This document shows, one piece after another, positions 35,350-46,063 of a stretch of 64,000 nucleotides of DNA; the stretch's first letter is position 1, and the number at the start of each line of letters is the position of its first letter. The position numbers and the translations under genes were made by a program. Below the pieces are notes generated by a model, which was given only the letters and a program-made list of their open reading frames with translations, was not told the origin of the DNA and searched no databases. Origin of the DNA: Candolleomyces eurysporus (lineage: Eukaryota > Basidiomycota > Agaricomycetes > Agaricales > Psathyrellaceae); NCBI GenBank assembly GCA_027579435.1, contig JANBPK010001212.1, forward strand, positions 1 through 64,000, given 5' to 3'.

Positions 35350-35696
35350 TGTTTCCTCTTTCTTACCTTTCCACGCTAAAGGCGAATGTTTCGCCTTGAC
35401 CGGAATGACAGCATTTATTGGGCCATCAAGTCCCATGATGCTTACCCGTGAGGCACATGCAAATTGATTGGACCTTGTGTTCAAAAATTAGACCTCTCCT
35501 GTAAAATTTTCTGCTATTGCGATTGAGGTTGTGGTTTATCTCATAATTTTATCTTGAAAGTGGTGGGCCGCCTCCGAGTCGAGCCTGGTTTCGGCAATCA
35601 AACCGCACTCCGGCCCGGCCATCAACGAATCTGCAAAACTCGAGAGCCACTGCCAGCGGCTTTGCCACGGCTTCTTCCCATCTCTCTCTCTGTAGC
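35350..35696. other. Spacer between two F-box genes
   Basis: About 350 bases holding the 3' UTR of the upstream gene and the promoter of the next. No open frame with recognisable content. Confidence 0.5.
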
Positions 35697-37313
35697 ATGG
35701 TTCGTCACCGGGACCTCGCTCATCTGCTCTCGAGTAACACCGTTCCGAAACCTCTGGAAGTGGTTTCGATTCAACTCGGAATTGAGAGTATCACCACCAA
35801 AATTTTGCAAATACAGTCGCAGCTCTCGGAGCTCGAAGAGGAGCTCCGAGCACACCGCGCTGTCCTCTCTCCAGTGCGCAAGCTTCCATTGGAGATATTA
35901 GGGGAGATATTTGGCCTCGTAGTCGATCCACCTTTGGACAGGGATGGGAGAAGCCAACTATTGGACCTATGCCTCGTTTGCAAGACCTGGCGCGACGCAG
36001 CCGTCCTGACACATCGGCTATGGAGCAGGGTCAGCACTGTGGAATATCCGATGCCGTTCAAGAAAATAACGGACTGGCTGAGTCGCTCGGGAAGCATCCC
36101 AAGGTCATTTGAGGTTATCGCAGATGGCCGCAATGACTGCACGGACGTTCTCTCAGCATGCAAATATACGACCGTCGCCCTGGCCAAGATGTTGACTGAT
36201 GGGCCTAACCTAGACCATCTATCGCTCGACTACTCGGGCCCTCAATACTTCAGGAATCTGGTCGAAGCTTTGCATCTTTCCAAGGGTTTCTCCGAATCGA
36301 GGACCCGCCCATGGGACACCGTCAGATCCCTTTCGCTCAAGTTCCGGACATTTTGGAACGAACCACCCAATCCATCGGCTTCCTCCTTCCTCCATATCCC
36401 TTCCAGCGTTACGTCGTTTCACCTCCATCTTCCGCCACTTGGAGCCGAAGGAATACCTAGATCAATGGCCACCACCCCCTTGCATTTGCCTCCCGACCTC
36501 CTCCAACGCCTGACATCCCTTACGATCCATTGTGATTGGGATGGACTTCAGGTGTCTACGGCGTTGATGCACTGCCAGAATGTCGAGGAGCTAACCCTCA
36601 GTTTCGATGGCTTAGTGCAGTTCACCGACCTCAACAATCCTTCCTCCGGCAGTTTCTCTCGTTCCGAGATCGTTCTTCCAAAGCTGCGAACCCTACGCTT
36701 TCGGAGCCTCTCTCCACACAATCTTGACGTCTTCTCATTCCTCACAGCTCCTGTCCTCAACGCTCTCGATATCCATTTTTCAATCGAAGATGCCGAAGAT
36801 CGTCTCGATTCGGGCCAGTTCGATTTCACGCAAAATATTCATGAATTTATCAAGAAGCGCTCGAAGTGCGAAGATACCTTCCGCTCTCTTAGCATCCGTT
36901 CCGCATATTCTACAGCCTGGGAACTGATTCAGCTCGTTGAAGGCCTCCCCTCCATCACCAACCTCACATTCGCCGATATCGATTATGCGGATGACGACAG
37001 CATTCTCTTTTATTACAACAGGCCAACGGGCTTACCTCGGCTTGAAACACTTGAGCTGCTTGACGTCTCCCGTCCGGATTTCTTCTTCCAGGGCTTGATA
37101 AACTTCGTCAAGTCTCGACAGCCGCCCCCTTCGAAGGATGGGAGGACTGCCTGTGATCAGCCGCCGGATAGCCTGAAACAGCTGGTGTTGACATACCGGC
37201 CTGAGGCTCACGTTTTGGAGCATGGCCATGATGTTTCTGAAAACGTTGAGAGGCTTAGAAGGGTTTATGGGGTGTCGGTTGACATCGGACCTCTTTCGTT
37301 TTCTAACGCGTAG
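35697..37313 (+). CDS. F-box protein with coiled-coil N-terminus and leucine-rich body
   Basis: Single intact exon, 538 aa. N-terminal coiled coil (IGIESITTKILQIQSQLSEL), F-box-like RKLPLEILGEIFGLVVDPP, CLVCKTWRDAAVLTHRLWSRV, then a leucine-rich body (LDHLSLDYSG, VRSLSLKF, LTSLTIHCDWD, VEELTLSFDG, LRTLRFRSL, LETLELLDV) and a C-terminal LKQLVLTY strand. This is the common basidiomycete F-box architecture and the best-preserved member of the local trio. The role as an SCF adaptor is by family; target unknown. Confidence 0.88.
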   Translation: MVRHRDLAHLLSSNTVPKPLEVVSIQLGIESITTKILQIQSQLSELEEELRAHRAVLSPVRKLPLEILGEIFGLVVDPPLDRDGRSQLLDLCLVCKTWRDAAVLTHRLWSRVSTVEYPMPFKKITDWLSRSGSIPRSFEVIADGRNDCTDVLSACKYTTVALAKMLTDGPNLDHLSLDYSGPQYFRNLVEALHLSKGFSESRTRPWDTVRSLSLKFRTFWNEPPNPSASSFLHIPSSVTSFHLHLPPLGAEGIPRSMATTPLHLPPDLLQRLTSLTIHCDWDGLQVSTALMHCQNVEELTLSFDGLVQFTDLNNPSSGSFSRSEIVLPKLRTLRFRSLSPHNLDVFSFLTAPVLNALDIHFSIEDAEDRLDSGQFDFTQNIHEFIKKRSKCEDTFRSLSIRSAYSTAWELIQLVEGLPSITNLTFADIDYADDDSILFYYNRPTGLPRLETLELLDVSRPDFFFQGLINFVKSRQPPPSKDGRTACDQPPDSLKQLVLTYRPEAHVLEHGHDVSENVERLRRVYGVSVDIGPLSFSNA

Positions 37314-37517
37314 ATAATTTATTTTGTCTACTCTTATCGCATTCCAAGTAGAACATAATGCTGTTTTTAGAAACAAAAAATAAACTCACTGCGACGATTT
37401 CTGCCTGATAACTTATTATTTTACTCGGGTAACTTAGACTACATCATTGGCCAAGTTTTCCCTCTTGGAGGCACCAACCGTACCCTTGATCTTCATGCCT
37501 GGAATGCCTCCGTCAAC

Positions 37518-37800
37518 TCATGCGTCGTAACCTTTGCCCTCCTCTGCGTAGAGTCGTCTGTCAAACTCGTTGCGAGAGACAACTCGCCCTTCACTCACGT
37601 TGCAGATGACCCGGTACTCTTCACATTTGCTAGTCCACAGATCCTCGAACCTTGTTATCTTCCTTTGAATAATAAAGTCTGGATTCAGCGACTGTCCGAT
37701 CGCAATTTCGCTAAGATGGGAGGAACTAGCCCGGAGCTCAATATCTGTAAATATCTCTGGATTGCCGTCGTTGTCAGTGCAGGTCGAGCTAAATCATTAT
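37518..37800 (-). pseudogene. Possible gene fragment without a start codon
   Basis: An open frame of about 90 codons on the minus strand ends at 37518 and contains no Met. Its translation (SEIAIGQSLNPDFIIQRK, ITRFEDLWTSKCEEYRVICN, VSEGRVVSRNEFDRRLYAEE) has coding-like composition and is unlike random sequence. I do not recognise the family. It lies in the 570 bases between an F-box gene and the MYND gene and could be the last exon of a lost gene. Confidence 0.35.
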
Positions 37801-37882
37801 GTCTGCTTCCCAAAACTAATCGATTAATCAGGACCTCAAGCAAAAACCTTCAATTGCAAATTGAACTACCGGGCTGAGTCTA

Positions 37883-39391
37883 CTACTGTCGCTTCCGCCT
37901 TTGATCCTTCGCCTTGTAAGCCTGGAGCGCCTCTCTCAGTTGCTGCTCATTAATATCACCTCTCCTATGCTTCCCGTTCCACTTCTTCAGGCACTTCATC
38001 CAGCCTTCATCCAACTCATTTGCAGGAACCAACGCCGACTGCTCCCTATCACCTGGATCTTCCGAGACGGCGTGCCCGACTTCGTCAGTCTTGGGGTAGT
38101 TCAGGTATTCTCGATTCTGCAGGTTCTTCCCTACTACCTCACAAGCCTCCTCGCACCACTTTATAGCGATGGCTTCCTCGATTTCCTCACAAGCGTGCCC
38201 TGCAACGCGTTCCATGAAGTTTGTAATGGCTTCTTCGTCGGTAGGTCGGAATCCATCATGGCTGAACCGAATGGCCTCTTTCAACCCTTCATCACGGAGT
38301 ACAGAGAACCTCTGCCGCTCATCGTGAACCCTTGGTAACACTCCTCGCTTGATCGCTTCTCTAGGCGGGAAATACGCCGGCACGCCGAGGGTTGTAATCC
38401 CAGGCCACGACGAAGGGATGTACTTTGCGTAGTGCGGGAAGGGGACTACGAAGATGGGATGATTGAATACGAACAACCCACAATCAAGAACCACGTCTTG
38501 TCCGCCGACGGTGGTGAAGTAAATCCAGTAGTGGTCGTTGGGATCTTGGCCCTTCTCAAACGCCATACCATGGTTGAGAAAGAGGTACGTAAAGTGGTCC
38601 TGGTGCTTCACGTTGGCTTGACCCTTCGCAATTCCGAAGTCGGCGATCGGCGAGCCGTAGTAGCTAAGTCGAGCACGACGCTTGGCTCCATCTGAGGGAT
38701 TGACGGTGGACGTCGTTGTATACATCTCTGCCATGAGGGCAAACAGGACAGAGATGATGGAGGGCAAAAGGAAGTTTTCGGATTGGAATCGACGACGAAG
38801 CTTCTGTCGGACTTGGTCTGAAAGAGCTGTGGGCCACCAATCCTGCGGTGCTGGGCCCATCGTTGGGAACAACATCTCGTCCCCGAGGATGATCAGACGG
38901 GATGCAGACCCATCTGGGAGCCTTACAACGCTCTCTTCATCCCATGGGTTGGGGGAGTTGACTATTTGGTGCCCAAGAGCGCGATGAGAAGGTTTGAAGG
39001 GGTCGTTGCGTTGCAGCTCCATGATAAAAGCAATGAGAGGGTAGAATGAGCCTAGCTCGATTCTGTCTGTCTCACCTGGGAAGATGTCAATGAGAGTGCT
39101 CTTAGTCTCGATCCATGATCGAGTATCCAACGTACCGCAGCTGCGCTTGTGTGTCTTCCAGTCTCTTTTCTGGCAGTCAGGGCCGCAGTAAGCGATCTAT
39201 CACAACGCGACGCAGCTCAGTAATAACCTGCAAGTTTATTTTGCAAAGACTACACATACCTGGGCACATCCACTGCAGACCTTCAAGCTTTCTGTGCTCG
39301 TCCGGCCACAACGTCCACATTTCTTCGCATTCTCAAGCGGGAGACAGAGTTCTCGCGCGACGGGAACGTTGATCTCGACAGCAGAGGACAT
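37883..39391 (-). CDS. MYND-type zinc finger protein
   Basis: Two exons: complement(37883..39196, 39260..39391), 1446 nt, 481 aa. The N-terminus holds the MYND finger split by the 63-bp intron: CGRCGRTSTESLKVCSGC in exon 1, then IAYCGPDCQKRDWKTHKRSC in exon 2, with the expected C-x2-C, YC, C, H, C ligand pattern. The rest (about 70-481) has no motif I recognise; it contains LDCGLFVFNHPIF and a charged, Lys/Arg-rich C-terminal tail. MYND fingers bind proline-rich peptides in protein partners. A decayed relative of the C-terminal half lies at 40.6-41.3 kb, so the family is locally duplicated. Confidence 0.88.
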
Positions 39392-39668
39392 GGCTAGGCG
39401 AAAAGAAGAAGTCTCAGAGGTTAAAGCGCACCATCCCTTATATACGCTGTCTTGTTAAATGAGACATAAGGGATGGTCCGAGACGCGTAACGTCATACGA
39501 ATGTCCTCAGCATATCGCCACCGACCTGTCTCCAATACACTAGGCGTATTTTCCATGCGGCGAAACCATGGCTTGAAGCAGGTGCTAATAATTATAATAC
39601 AAAATTAATTAATACTTTCAAGTGTCCTCCTTTACCACTCAATATGTTCAGCTTCGCTCTACATTCAA

Positions 39669-40325
39669 TTACATAAAGTTCCCCTTCCTGTTCCTCCCCA
39701 TTCCCACCCCGGCCCCAGCTCCACCAACACTAAACCCCTTAGCTTCAGCTGACCCTCTAGACATGTTAGTATCCGCCCAATTTTCATCCATCTCGCCTCG
39801 TTGTTCTCGCCCTTCTTTCAAGATTTTAGTGACCACGTCGATGTCTTTGTGAGTTCCGAAGACAGTGTCGAGCTGTTGGTTTGATGGTGTGTTGAGGAGG
39901 CCTTGAGAGCCTTGGGCGGAGTGAAAGATGTTGAACGCTGGTAAATAGGACAAGCGTTAGATTGAGAGAAATTGGTTGGCAGCGAGGATCAAGTGAATAC
40001 ATGAGCGTGAGCGATAATATGAGAATTTGGGTGGACTTACAATCAACGACTTCCGTCAAAGGAATCGTCGTGTCTGAAAAGGGTGTACAACTTAGTCTTC
40101 GTTGTGCCGGAAAGATCTTGTCGAATGCTTACCTCCAGCTTTCCATTTCTGAAACTAATCGGGCATATACGACGTACGGGAGAGCGAGAAGAAATGATAA
40201 GGGAACTCGTGTTGAGAATTTGAAAACAGACAGCTCGTACGTACTTCGCTGGGGTCCACAATGACGGTATACTCTTCAGTGGATTGAGAGTCGGGCTTAT
40301 AGATGACTTTGGTGACAGATCGCAT
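39669..40325 (-). CDS. SBDS N-terminal domain protein (Rtc3-like)
   Basis: Four exons: complement(39669..39937, 40041..40073, 40133..40154, 40245..40325), 405 nt, 134 aa. The spliced product reads VIYKPDS...YTVIVDPSEFQKWKAGD, TTIPLTEVVDSFNIFHS and LDTVFGTHKDIDVVTKILKEG, the conserved core of the single-domain fungal SBDS-N family (yeast Rtc3). The frame closes only if the 22- and 33-nt microexons are included. The C-terminus is Gly-rich and disordered. Full-length SBDS proteins act in 60S ribosome maturation; the short Rtc3 forms are linked to RNA metabolism, with the exact role unclear. Confidence 0.88.
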
Positions 40326-40610
40326 GATGGATGTCTTTAGTTAAGGGTGCGAGTGCGAGTGTGTGTGCGACACCAGAGGGGAGGATGATTGAAGTAATGC
40401 AATGGAATGTTGGCGACATCTTTCGACCACCAGAGCCCCTTTATACCTGGAACAATCTCCGTTTGAGAGTGGAACAGCGTCTTTGGATGACGTCAATCTC
40501 CGAGTCCTTGATCATTTCAGTCAGGTGACGTCAGAGTCGCCAGACGTCACTCGCTCTCGCTGGTCTCGGATCCAAGTAGCTCCAGCAGTGACCATTACGA
40601 TACTAAGAAC

Positions 40611-41345
40611 CTAAGAATTATACAGCCGCTCGGCGCGCTCATCGCCTGTTAAAGTGAGCGTCTTGCCCATCCAAGCCTGCATAGCTTCCTCTCTCGTCAT
40701 CCACGTCGCCTCTTCTCCATAATGATATTTATACATCTTCGAGCACTCCTGAAACGCCGCTTTCATCGTCTCCAACAATACTTTCTTATTCCTTTCCTTT
40801 CCTTCTTCTCCCATTTCCTCATATGCCTCGAATACAACTCTGCCTGTTCCCTAAACACACCACTCATTGCTTCGCCCGAATCCATGTATCCCAGCTCGTC
40901 GACACTAGGTTCGTCGGGATAGCTGAGGTATTCTCGTGTTTCGAGGTTGAGTTGCGTGACGCGGAAAGAACCGATACACCATGAGACGGCCATGCTTTGC
41001 TCGGGAGGCTTGCATTTCTTGGTTGAGCTCGAGGCATTATCGAGAAATGCTAAGATCGCTTCGACGTGTTCCTTTCGGAAATGCGTCGGACAGTACTCCG
41101 CAACTTCCTTGAGGGATGGATCGCGAAGCACCGAAAATTTGGTTCCTCTCGCGTTCTGTATGCTCCACGCTAGGCAACACCTCCAGCTTGTTCTTCCCTG
41201 ATGAGCTCATCCGGTCGGCGAAATACGCAGGACACCAAGTCAAGGGTGCCATATCATGCTTCGTATATGGTGGGGTATCCAGTATCTTTCCTTTGTGGAA
41301 CGCATGAAGCGCGCAATCCAGATAGATATCTCGACCAGCTGCGCT
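40611..41345 (-). pseudogene. Truncated, frameshifted relative of the MYND-gene C-terminal region
   Basis: Minus-strand frames reading GRDIYLDCALHAFHKG...CPAYFADR, then RDPSLKEVAEY and REYLSYPDEPSVDELGY, align with GGQDVVLDCGLFVFN, PAYFPPREA, LRDEGLKEAIRF and REYLNYPKTDEVGH of the 37.9-kb gene. The N-terminal MYND half is absent, and the frame changes by one base near 41125. The 5' side ends about 150 bases before the first unit of the F-box array. Probably a dead fragment. Confidence 0.72.
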
Positions 41346-41400
41346 AGTGAATTACAGTCCCTAGCACCAAGAGCGGACCTTGGCTCTGCGGCTTAATCTT

Positions 41401-41505
41401 TTCAGTCGGCACCTGAATACTTGGCGCCCGTTGATGATCGCTCATCGATAAGCGCAGATCTCCATCTTCGCCTCGGACAACCGAATCTAAGTCAAAGACA
41501 GCACA
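41401..41505 (+). promoter_or_regulatory. Leader repeat of F-box array copy 1
   Basis: TTTTCAGTCGGCACCTGAAT followed by ACTTGGCGCCC, then an ATCGATAAGC segment up to the ATG. Similar leaders precede copies 2 and 4-8; in this copy the first GGCGCC is GGCACC. Confidence 0.6.
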
Positions 41506-42616
41506 ATGAGCCCAAGTCTCAAAGAAATTTCCGGCTTCTCAGATCTACCTGAGGATGTTGGCCGGGTGGTTTTCGAGCTCACCGCAGAGCTGGACCAAGA
41601 AACCGGCCGCTCTTGCGCCTTGGTATCGAGGAAGGTCAATGCGTGGTAAGCGCTACGCTCCCATACTCGTATCATCTACCCATTACAACTTTCAAGGATC
41701 GAACCCAAGCTCTACCGTACTCTTATCATCGAAAGTGCAAAGCAAATGGAGAACCTCTGTCGGATTGTTGAAAATATCATTAATGGCGACTCTACAAAAC
41801 CTCCCGGCTTCTTTGCCTCCCATGTCAAGGCGATCGCTTTTGCAAATGATCGTGAGGAGCTTGCTCCGAGTATCCTGTCGATCCTCAAGGCATGCCACAA
41901 TGTTGAAAGACTGGTACTGTGGTGTATGCCACTTGAAAGCGATTCGGAGCAGCCGTCACAGGCCGACAGGGATCTGAGGGAGCTTCGCGAATTTCTAGCT
42001 TCCCCTGAACTCTCCCCACGCTGGATCTCCACCGGCAACGACACATTTACCATTGGTGAAGATTATTTCTCCTATCCTATCTTCCAGAATGCAACACATG
42101 TGGATTTAATCTGTGAGTGTGGGCTGGATACAGGACGCTGGAACACACTCCGACACCTCCCATTCCTGACGCACCTATCGGTCTTCTGCGACATCTCTAT
42201 GAAGGAGTGTGATCGATGGGTCCGAGAAACCGTAGGACTCGGGCCTATCTCTCTTCGAGTGCTCATTGTTTGGCTTCCCAACTACTATTTCGACAAGATG
42301 AACAGAGAGTTCGAAGGGCTCAAGGCTATTCACGATGGGAACGTTGACAGTCGAGCGGTTGTGGCGTGTATGGAAAATCCCCTGCGAGCGTGCGGCTTGC
42401 ATCCGATTCTGCGCTCCTACCAGGACACAGTCAGAGACTTTGCGGGTGTCTCAGTTGGAAAAGACTTCTGGAATCTTGCTGAAGAGTTCATCGAGGAACG
42501 GCGTCGTCGGAGAGAAGTGCAGGTGAGTTTGAGTTTCGTTGTCTTGCACTTTACTAATTGAACGCACCGCGATCAAGATCACGGATACCCTCCAGGCTAG
42601 TAGCTCTAGCACTTGA
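41506..42616 (+). CDS. Tandem F-box family, copy 1
   Basis: Exons 41506..41645, 41697..42522, 42596..42616; 328 aa. Exon 1 is a compact F-box-like motif (FSDLPEDVGRVVFELTAELD, then CALVSRKVNAW). The body shares the family blocks IEPKLYRTLII, FFASHVKAI, ILSILKACHNVERL, SPELSPRWIS, YPIFQNATHV, LRHLPFLTHLS, CDRWVRETV, AIHDGNVDSRAVVA, LHPILRSY and GKDFWNLAEEFIEE. The last exon adds six residues (ASSSST). The second intron has a CTAAT branch site and GT-AG ends; if it were retained, translation would end 17 codons later at a TGA. Probable ubiquitin-ligase adaptor; the body is not a recognisable LRR or kelch domain. Confidence 0.82.
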
Positions 42617-43150
42617 CTAGAGAGTAGCTATCTTGGAGGACGACTGTCAAACATTGAATCTCAAGCTCAGAGTAAATTCCAAAGGATCTACCCAAGCACC
42701 CTGCGATGCTATTAAGGAGCTACCCAAAAACTCTCCAGTAAATACACCGAGCGTGTTCAGATTCTTAACATGTAGTTGTTGACAACAAATTCACTCTATT
42801 CATGTATCAAACTTTAGTCTACCCAGATTTTAGACTTACAAACGGTAGCGCGCCCGAAATGTGAACTGTCAGACCGAAATCGGTAGTCGGTGTGCCATTT
42901 CACATTAAATGTTCGTTGGATAATTCAGTAGGATGAAAGCGCGATCAGGGACAGCCCTTTGTTATCTTCCTTGCTTTCTCTCCCCACAACTTGAACTTGA
43001 CAGCGAAATGTTCTGGTGGGAGTGCGGCTTGTGCCTTAAAAACCTCATTAGCCCAGATTCTGGTATTGGCTCACGTACTTAGAATTGGACATACTTTGGC
43101 TGGACATAGTGTAGATTTTTTTTTACTACCGTGGTGCTCCCCTTGTCTTT
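42617..43150. repeat. Spacer of F-box array unit 1
   Basis: Non-coding. Its right half is similar to the spacers before copies 5, 7 and 8 (GTGCCATTTC, CAGGGACAG-like blocks, then TTCTAGTGGGAGTGCC-like text), showing that the tandem unit includes several hundred bases of upstream DNA. Confidence 0.6.
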
Positions 43151-43250
43151 TTCAGTCGGCGCCTGAACACTTGGTGCCCACAGATCAATCCATAATTGGT
43201 AGATATCCATCTTCGCCTCAAACAACCACATCGAAGTCGAAGTCCGCATA
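43151..43250 (+). promoter_or_regulatory. Leader repeat of F-box array copy 2
   Basis: TTCAGTCGGCGCCTGAACAC then TTGGTGCCC; the second site is degenerate. It ends at the ATG at 43251. Confidence 0.6.
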
Positions 43251-44367
43251 ATGTGCCCAAGTCTCGAAGCAAGTCTCCGCTTCTCAGATTTACCTGAGGA
43301 TGTCGGGCGACTGGTCTTCGAGCTCACCGCAGAGTTGGACCAAGAAACCGGCCGCTCTTGCGCTTTGGTATCGAGGAAGGTCAATACCTGGTGAGTGCTA
43401 CGCTCGCATACTCAGCTTATCTACTCATTGCATCTCTCAAGGGTGGAGCCTATTCTCTATCGCACTCTTATCATCCAATATCCAGGGCAACTAGAGAAGC
43501 TCTGTGGGATTGTTGAAGATATCAATCGTGCCGACCCGAACTCCACGAAATCGCCAGATTTCTTTGCCTCCCATGTTAAGGCGATTCTTATTACCGAGTC
43601 ATGTCACACAAATATCCTGTCAATCCTCAAGGCATGCCACAATGTTGAAACTCTGGCGTTATGGGGTCTATCAAGTGAATACGACTCAGAGGGTCCACCA
43701 CAGTCCGACAAGGATCTTAGGGACCTTCACGATTTTCTTGCTTCCCCTGAACTCTCCCCACGCTGGATCTCCATTGTCAGCGATATTCTTCCAATTAATC
43801 AAGTGCGTTTCTCCTATCCCATCTTCCAGAATGTCACACATGCGGAATTGGTATGGGGGTCGCGCAACGGTGATTCGGATGAAGTGCAATGGAATACACT
43901 CCGATACCTCCCTTTCCTGACGCACTTTTCGGTTTTCTCCTCGCTTCATATTCGAGGGTGTGGCCGATGGGTCCGAGAGACCGTGGACCTCTGCCCTCGC
44001 TCTCTTCGAGTGTTTATTCTCTGGATTGACCCCGCATCCTTCCTCAGCCATACAAGCGAAGAATTTGAAGGAGTCAAGGGTATTCAAGATGGAGACATTG
44101 ACAGCCGAGCGGTTGTGGCGTATATGGGAAATTCTTTGCCAACGCCTTGTGACTTGCATCCAATTCTTCGCTCCTACGATGACAGAGTCAGAGACTGCGC
44201 AGGTGTCCCGGTTGGAAAAGATTTCTGGACTCTTGCTGAAGAATTCATCGAAGAACGGCTTTGTCAAAGAGAAAAGCAGGTGAGAGCAGGGTCCATTGTC
44301 CTGCGTTTCACTAATTGAACGCATCACGGTCGCATATATCCTCCAGAAAATTGGCTCGGCCGCTTGA
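43251..44367 (+). CDS. Tandem F-box family, copy 2
   Basis: Exons 43251..43390, 43442..44279, 44347..44367; 332 aa. F-box exon LRFSDLPEDVGRLVFELTAE...CALVSRKVNTW. The body has all family blocks, with the variable stretch after LALW reading GLSSEYDSEGPPQSDKDL. The tail exon encodes KIGSAA. Introns of 51 and 67 bp, both GT-AG, the second with CTAAT. No frame damage. Confidence 0.82.
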
Positions 44368-44389
44368 AAACACAAAATCTTCTTCTTCA

Positions 44390-44575
44390 ATGCCCACAAC
44401 CGCCCAAGGACAGTAGCCCTGCTCGGACACTGCAAAGAACGCACTGGAAGATTCTATGGGCGGTTTTACAAGCCCTGAAGGACCATGCACACAAATCGAA
44501 TTGGACCTTGCCGTACCGTTTCTATATGATACGAGGGCCGGAGACCAACCAATTGACCGGATCCAATCTTCCTGA
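44390..44575 (+). repeat. Decayed coding-like module behind F-box copy 2
   Basis: One plus-strand frame reads CSDTAKNALEDSMGGF, TSPEGPCTQIELDLA and runs on to a stop at 44573. Related text lies behind copies 5, 7, 8 and 9 (see those entries). An upstream in-frame TAG shows it is not an intact exon here. Confidence 0.5.
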
Positions 44576-44915
44576 TCCTTCCACTCAACTACACCTTTGT
44601 CCATCAATATGGGTCGTCCTTGGGAAATTGCCCCTTACTCTCGATCAATGCACCGACAGCTGGACACAAGAGTATCGACATGCGCAGTATGGAATACGAA
44701 TCGATACATTTATCATTTGCCCAATTAGGGCTTCTACTTTCAAATATTCAGCTTACGGTCGTCATCATGTTCAGAATACAGTCTAATCGGTATCATTTGC
44801 TGATCCTCAATCTTAGATAAAGCGCATGTTTGATCTTATCAGTGAGCACTTCGATGGCTGCTCATCGATCTCTATCTTCATCTCAAAGAACCATATCGAA
44901 TCCAAAGACCACGGA

Positions 44916-46029
44916 ATGAGCCCAAGTCTCGTACAAAGTCTCCGTTTCTCGGATTTACCTGAAGATGTTTGCCGAATGGTCTTCGAACTCGTCGCAGAGT
45001 TAGATCAAGAAACTGGCTGCTCTTGCGCTTTGGTATCTAGAAAGGTCAACACCTGGTGAGTGCTACGCTCTCATTCTCAGTTCATCTGCTCATTGCATCT
45101 ATCAAGGATCGAGCCCATCCTCTACCGCACTCTTATAATCGTAGATGAAGAGCAATTGGGGAACTTATGCACCATCGCTGAAGATATCAATCGTGGCAAC
45201 TCCATGAAACCCTCCAATTTCTTTGCCTCCCATGTCAAGGCAGTTATTATTTCCGATGAATGTTCACAATATACCATGGATATCCTTTCAATCCTCAAGG
45301 CATGCCACAATGTTGAAATACTGGCGTTGTGGATTGACACAAATGGACGCGACACGGAGACGGCACCCGGCAGGGATCTTCAGGACCTTAAGGACTTCTT
45401 AACGTCTTCTGAGCTCTCTCCACACTGGGTCTCCATAATGAGCAGCATATTTCCAACTGATGGGGTTCATTTCTCCCATCCTATCTTCAAGAATGCCACG
45501 CGTGTGGAACTAGTGTGGGAGGAGCGCGACGGCGAGCCGGATCAGGTAGATTGGGGCACAGTCCGACAACTCCCTTGCCTGACGCACCTTTCAATAGGCT
45601 GCTCATTCTATATTGAGGGGTGTGACCGATGGGTCCGAGAAACCGTAGATCTGTGCCCTTGTTCTCTTAGGGTGTTTATCATCTGGTTTTTCTTCCCGTC
45701 GTTCTTTGACAGTACGACAGAAGAATTCGAAGGAGTCAAGGCTATTCAAGATGGGGACATTGACAGCCAAGCGGCTGTGGCGTATATGGGAAATTCTTTG
45801 CCAACGCCGTGTGACGTGCACCCAATTCTTCGCTCCCACACAAACACATTCAGAGATTGCGCTAGTGGCCTGGTTGGAAAAGACTTTTGGTCGCTTGCTG
45901 AAGAGTTCATCGAGGAACGACATCGTCGGAGAGTAATGCAGGTCAGCCTTGACTCCCTTGTTCTTCGCTTCACTAATTAAACACACCACAACCGCATATA
46001 CCCTCCAGAATAGTAGCCCGGCAGCTTGA
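44916..46029 (+). CDS. Tandem F-box family, copy 3
   Basis: Exons 44916..45055, 45107..45941, 46009..46029; 331 aa. Start chosen by paralogy (MSPSLVQSLRFSDLPEDVCR); an in-frame upstream ATG at 44826 would add 30 residues. The body is intact (IEPILYRTLIIVDEEQL, FFASHVKAVIISDE, YPIFKNATRVELVWEERDG, CDRWVRETVDLCP, GKDFWSLAEEFIEERHRRR). The tail exon encodes NSSPAA. The leader lacks the paired GGCGCC motif: the text is shortened to GATCTTATCAGTGAGCACTT. The 3' flank is cut at about 46064 by the inverted duplicate. Confidence 0.82.
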
Positions 46030-46063
46030 CAACATTAAGTCTTCCCCAACACCGATGGCGAAG

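Noticed and set aside
44311..44607. Minus-strand frame behind F-box copy 2
   Set aside because: It is the antisense of the repeated plus-strand module, which is the strand conserved among copies.
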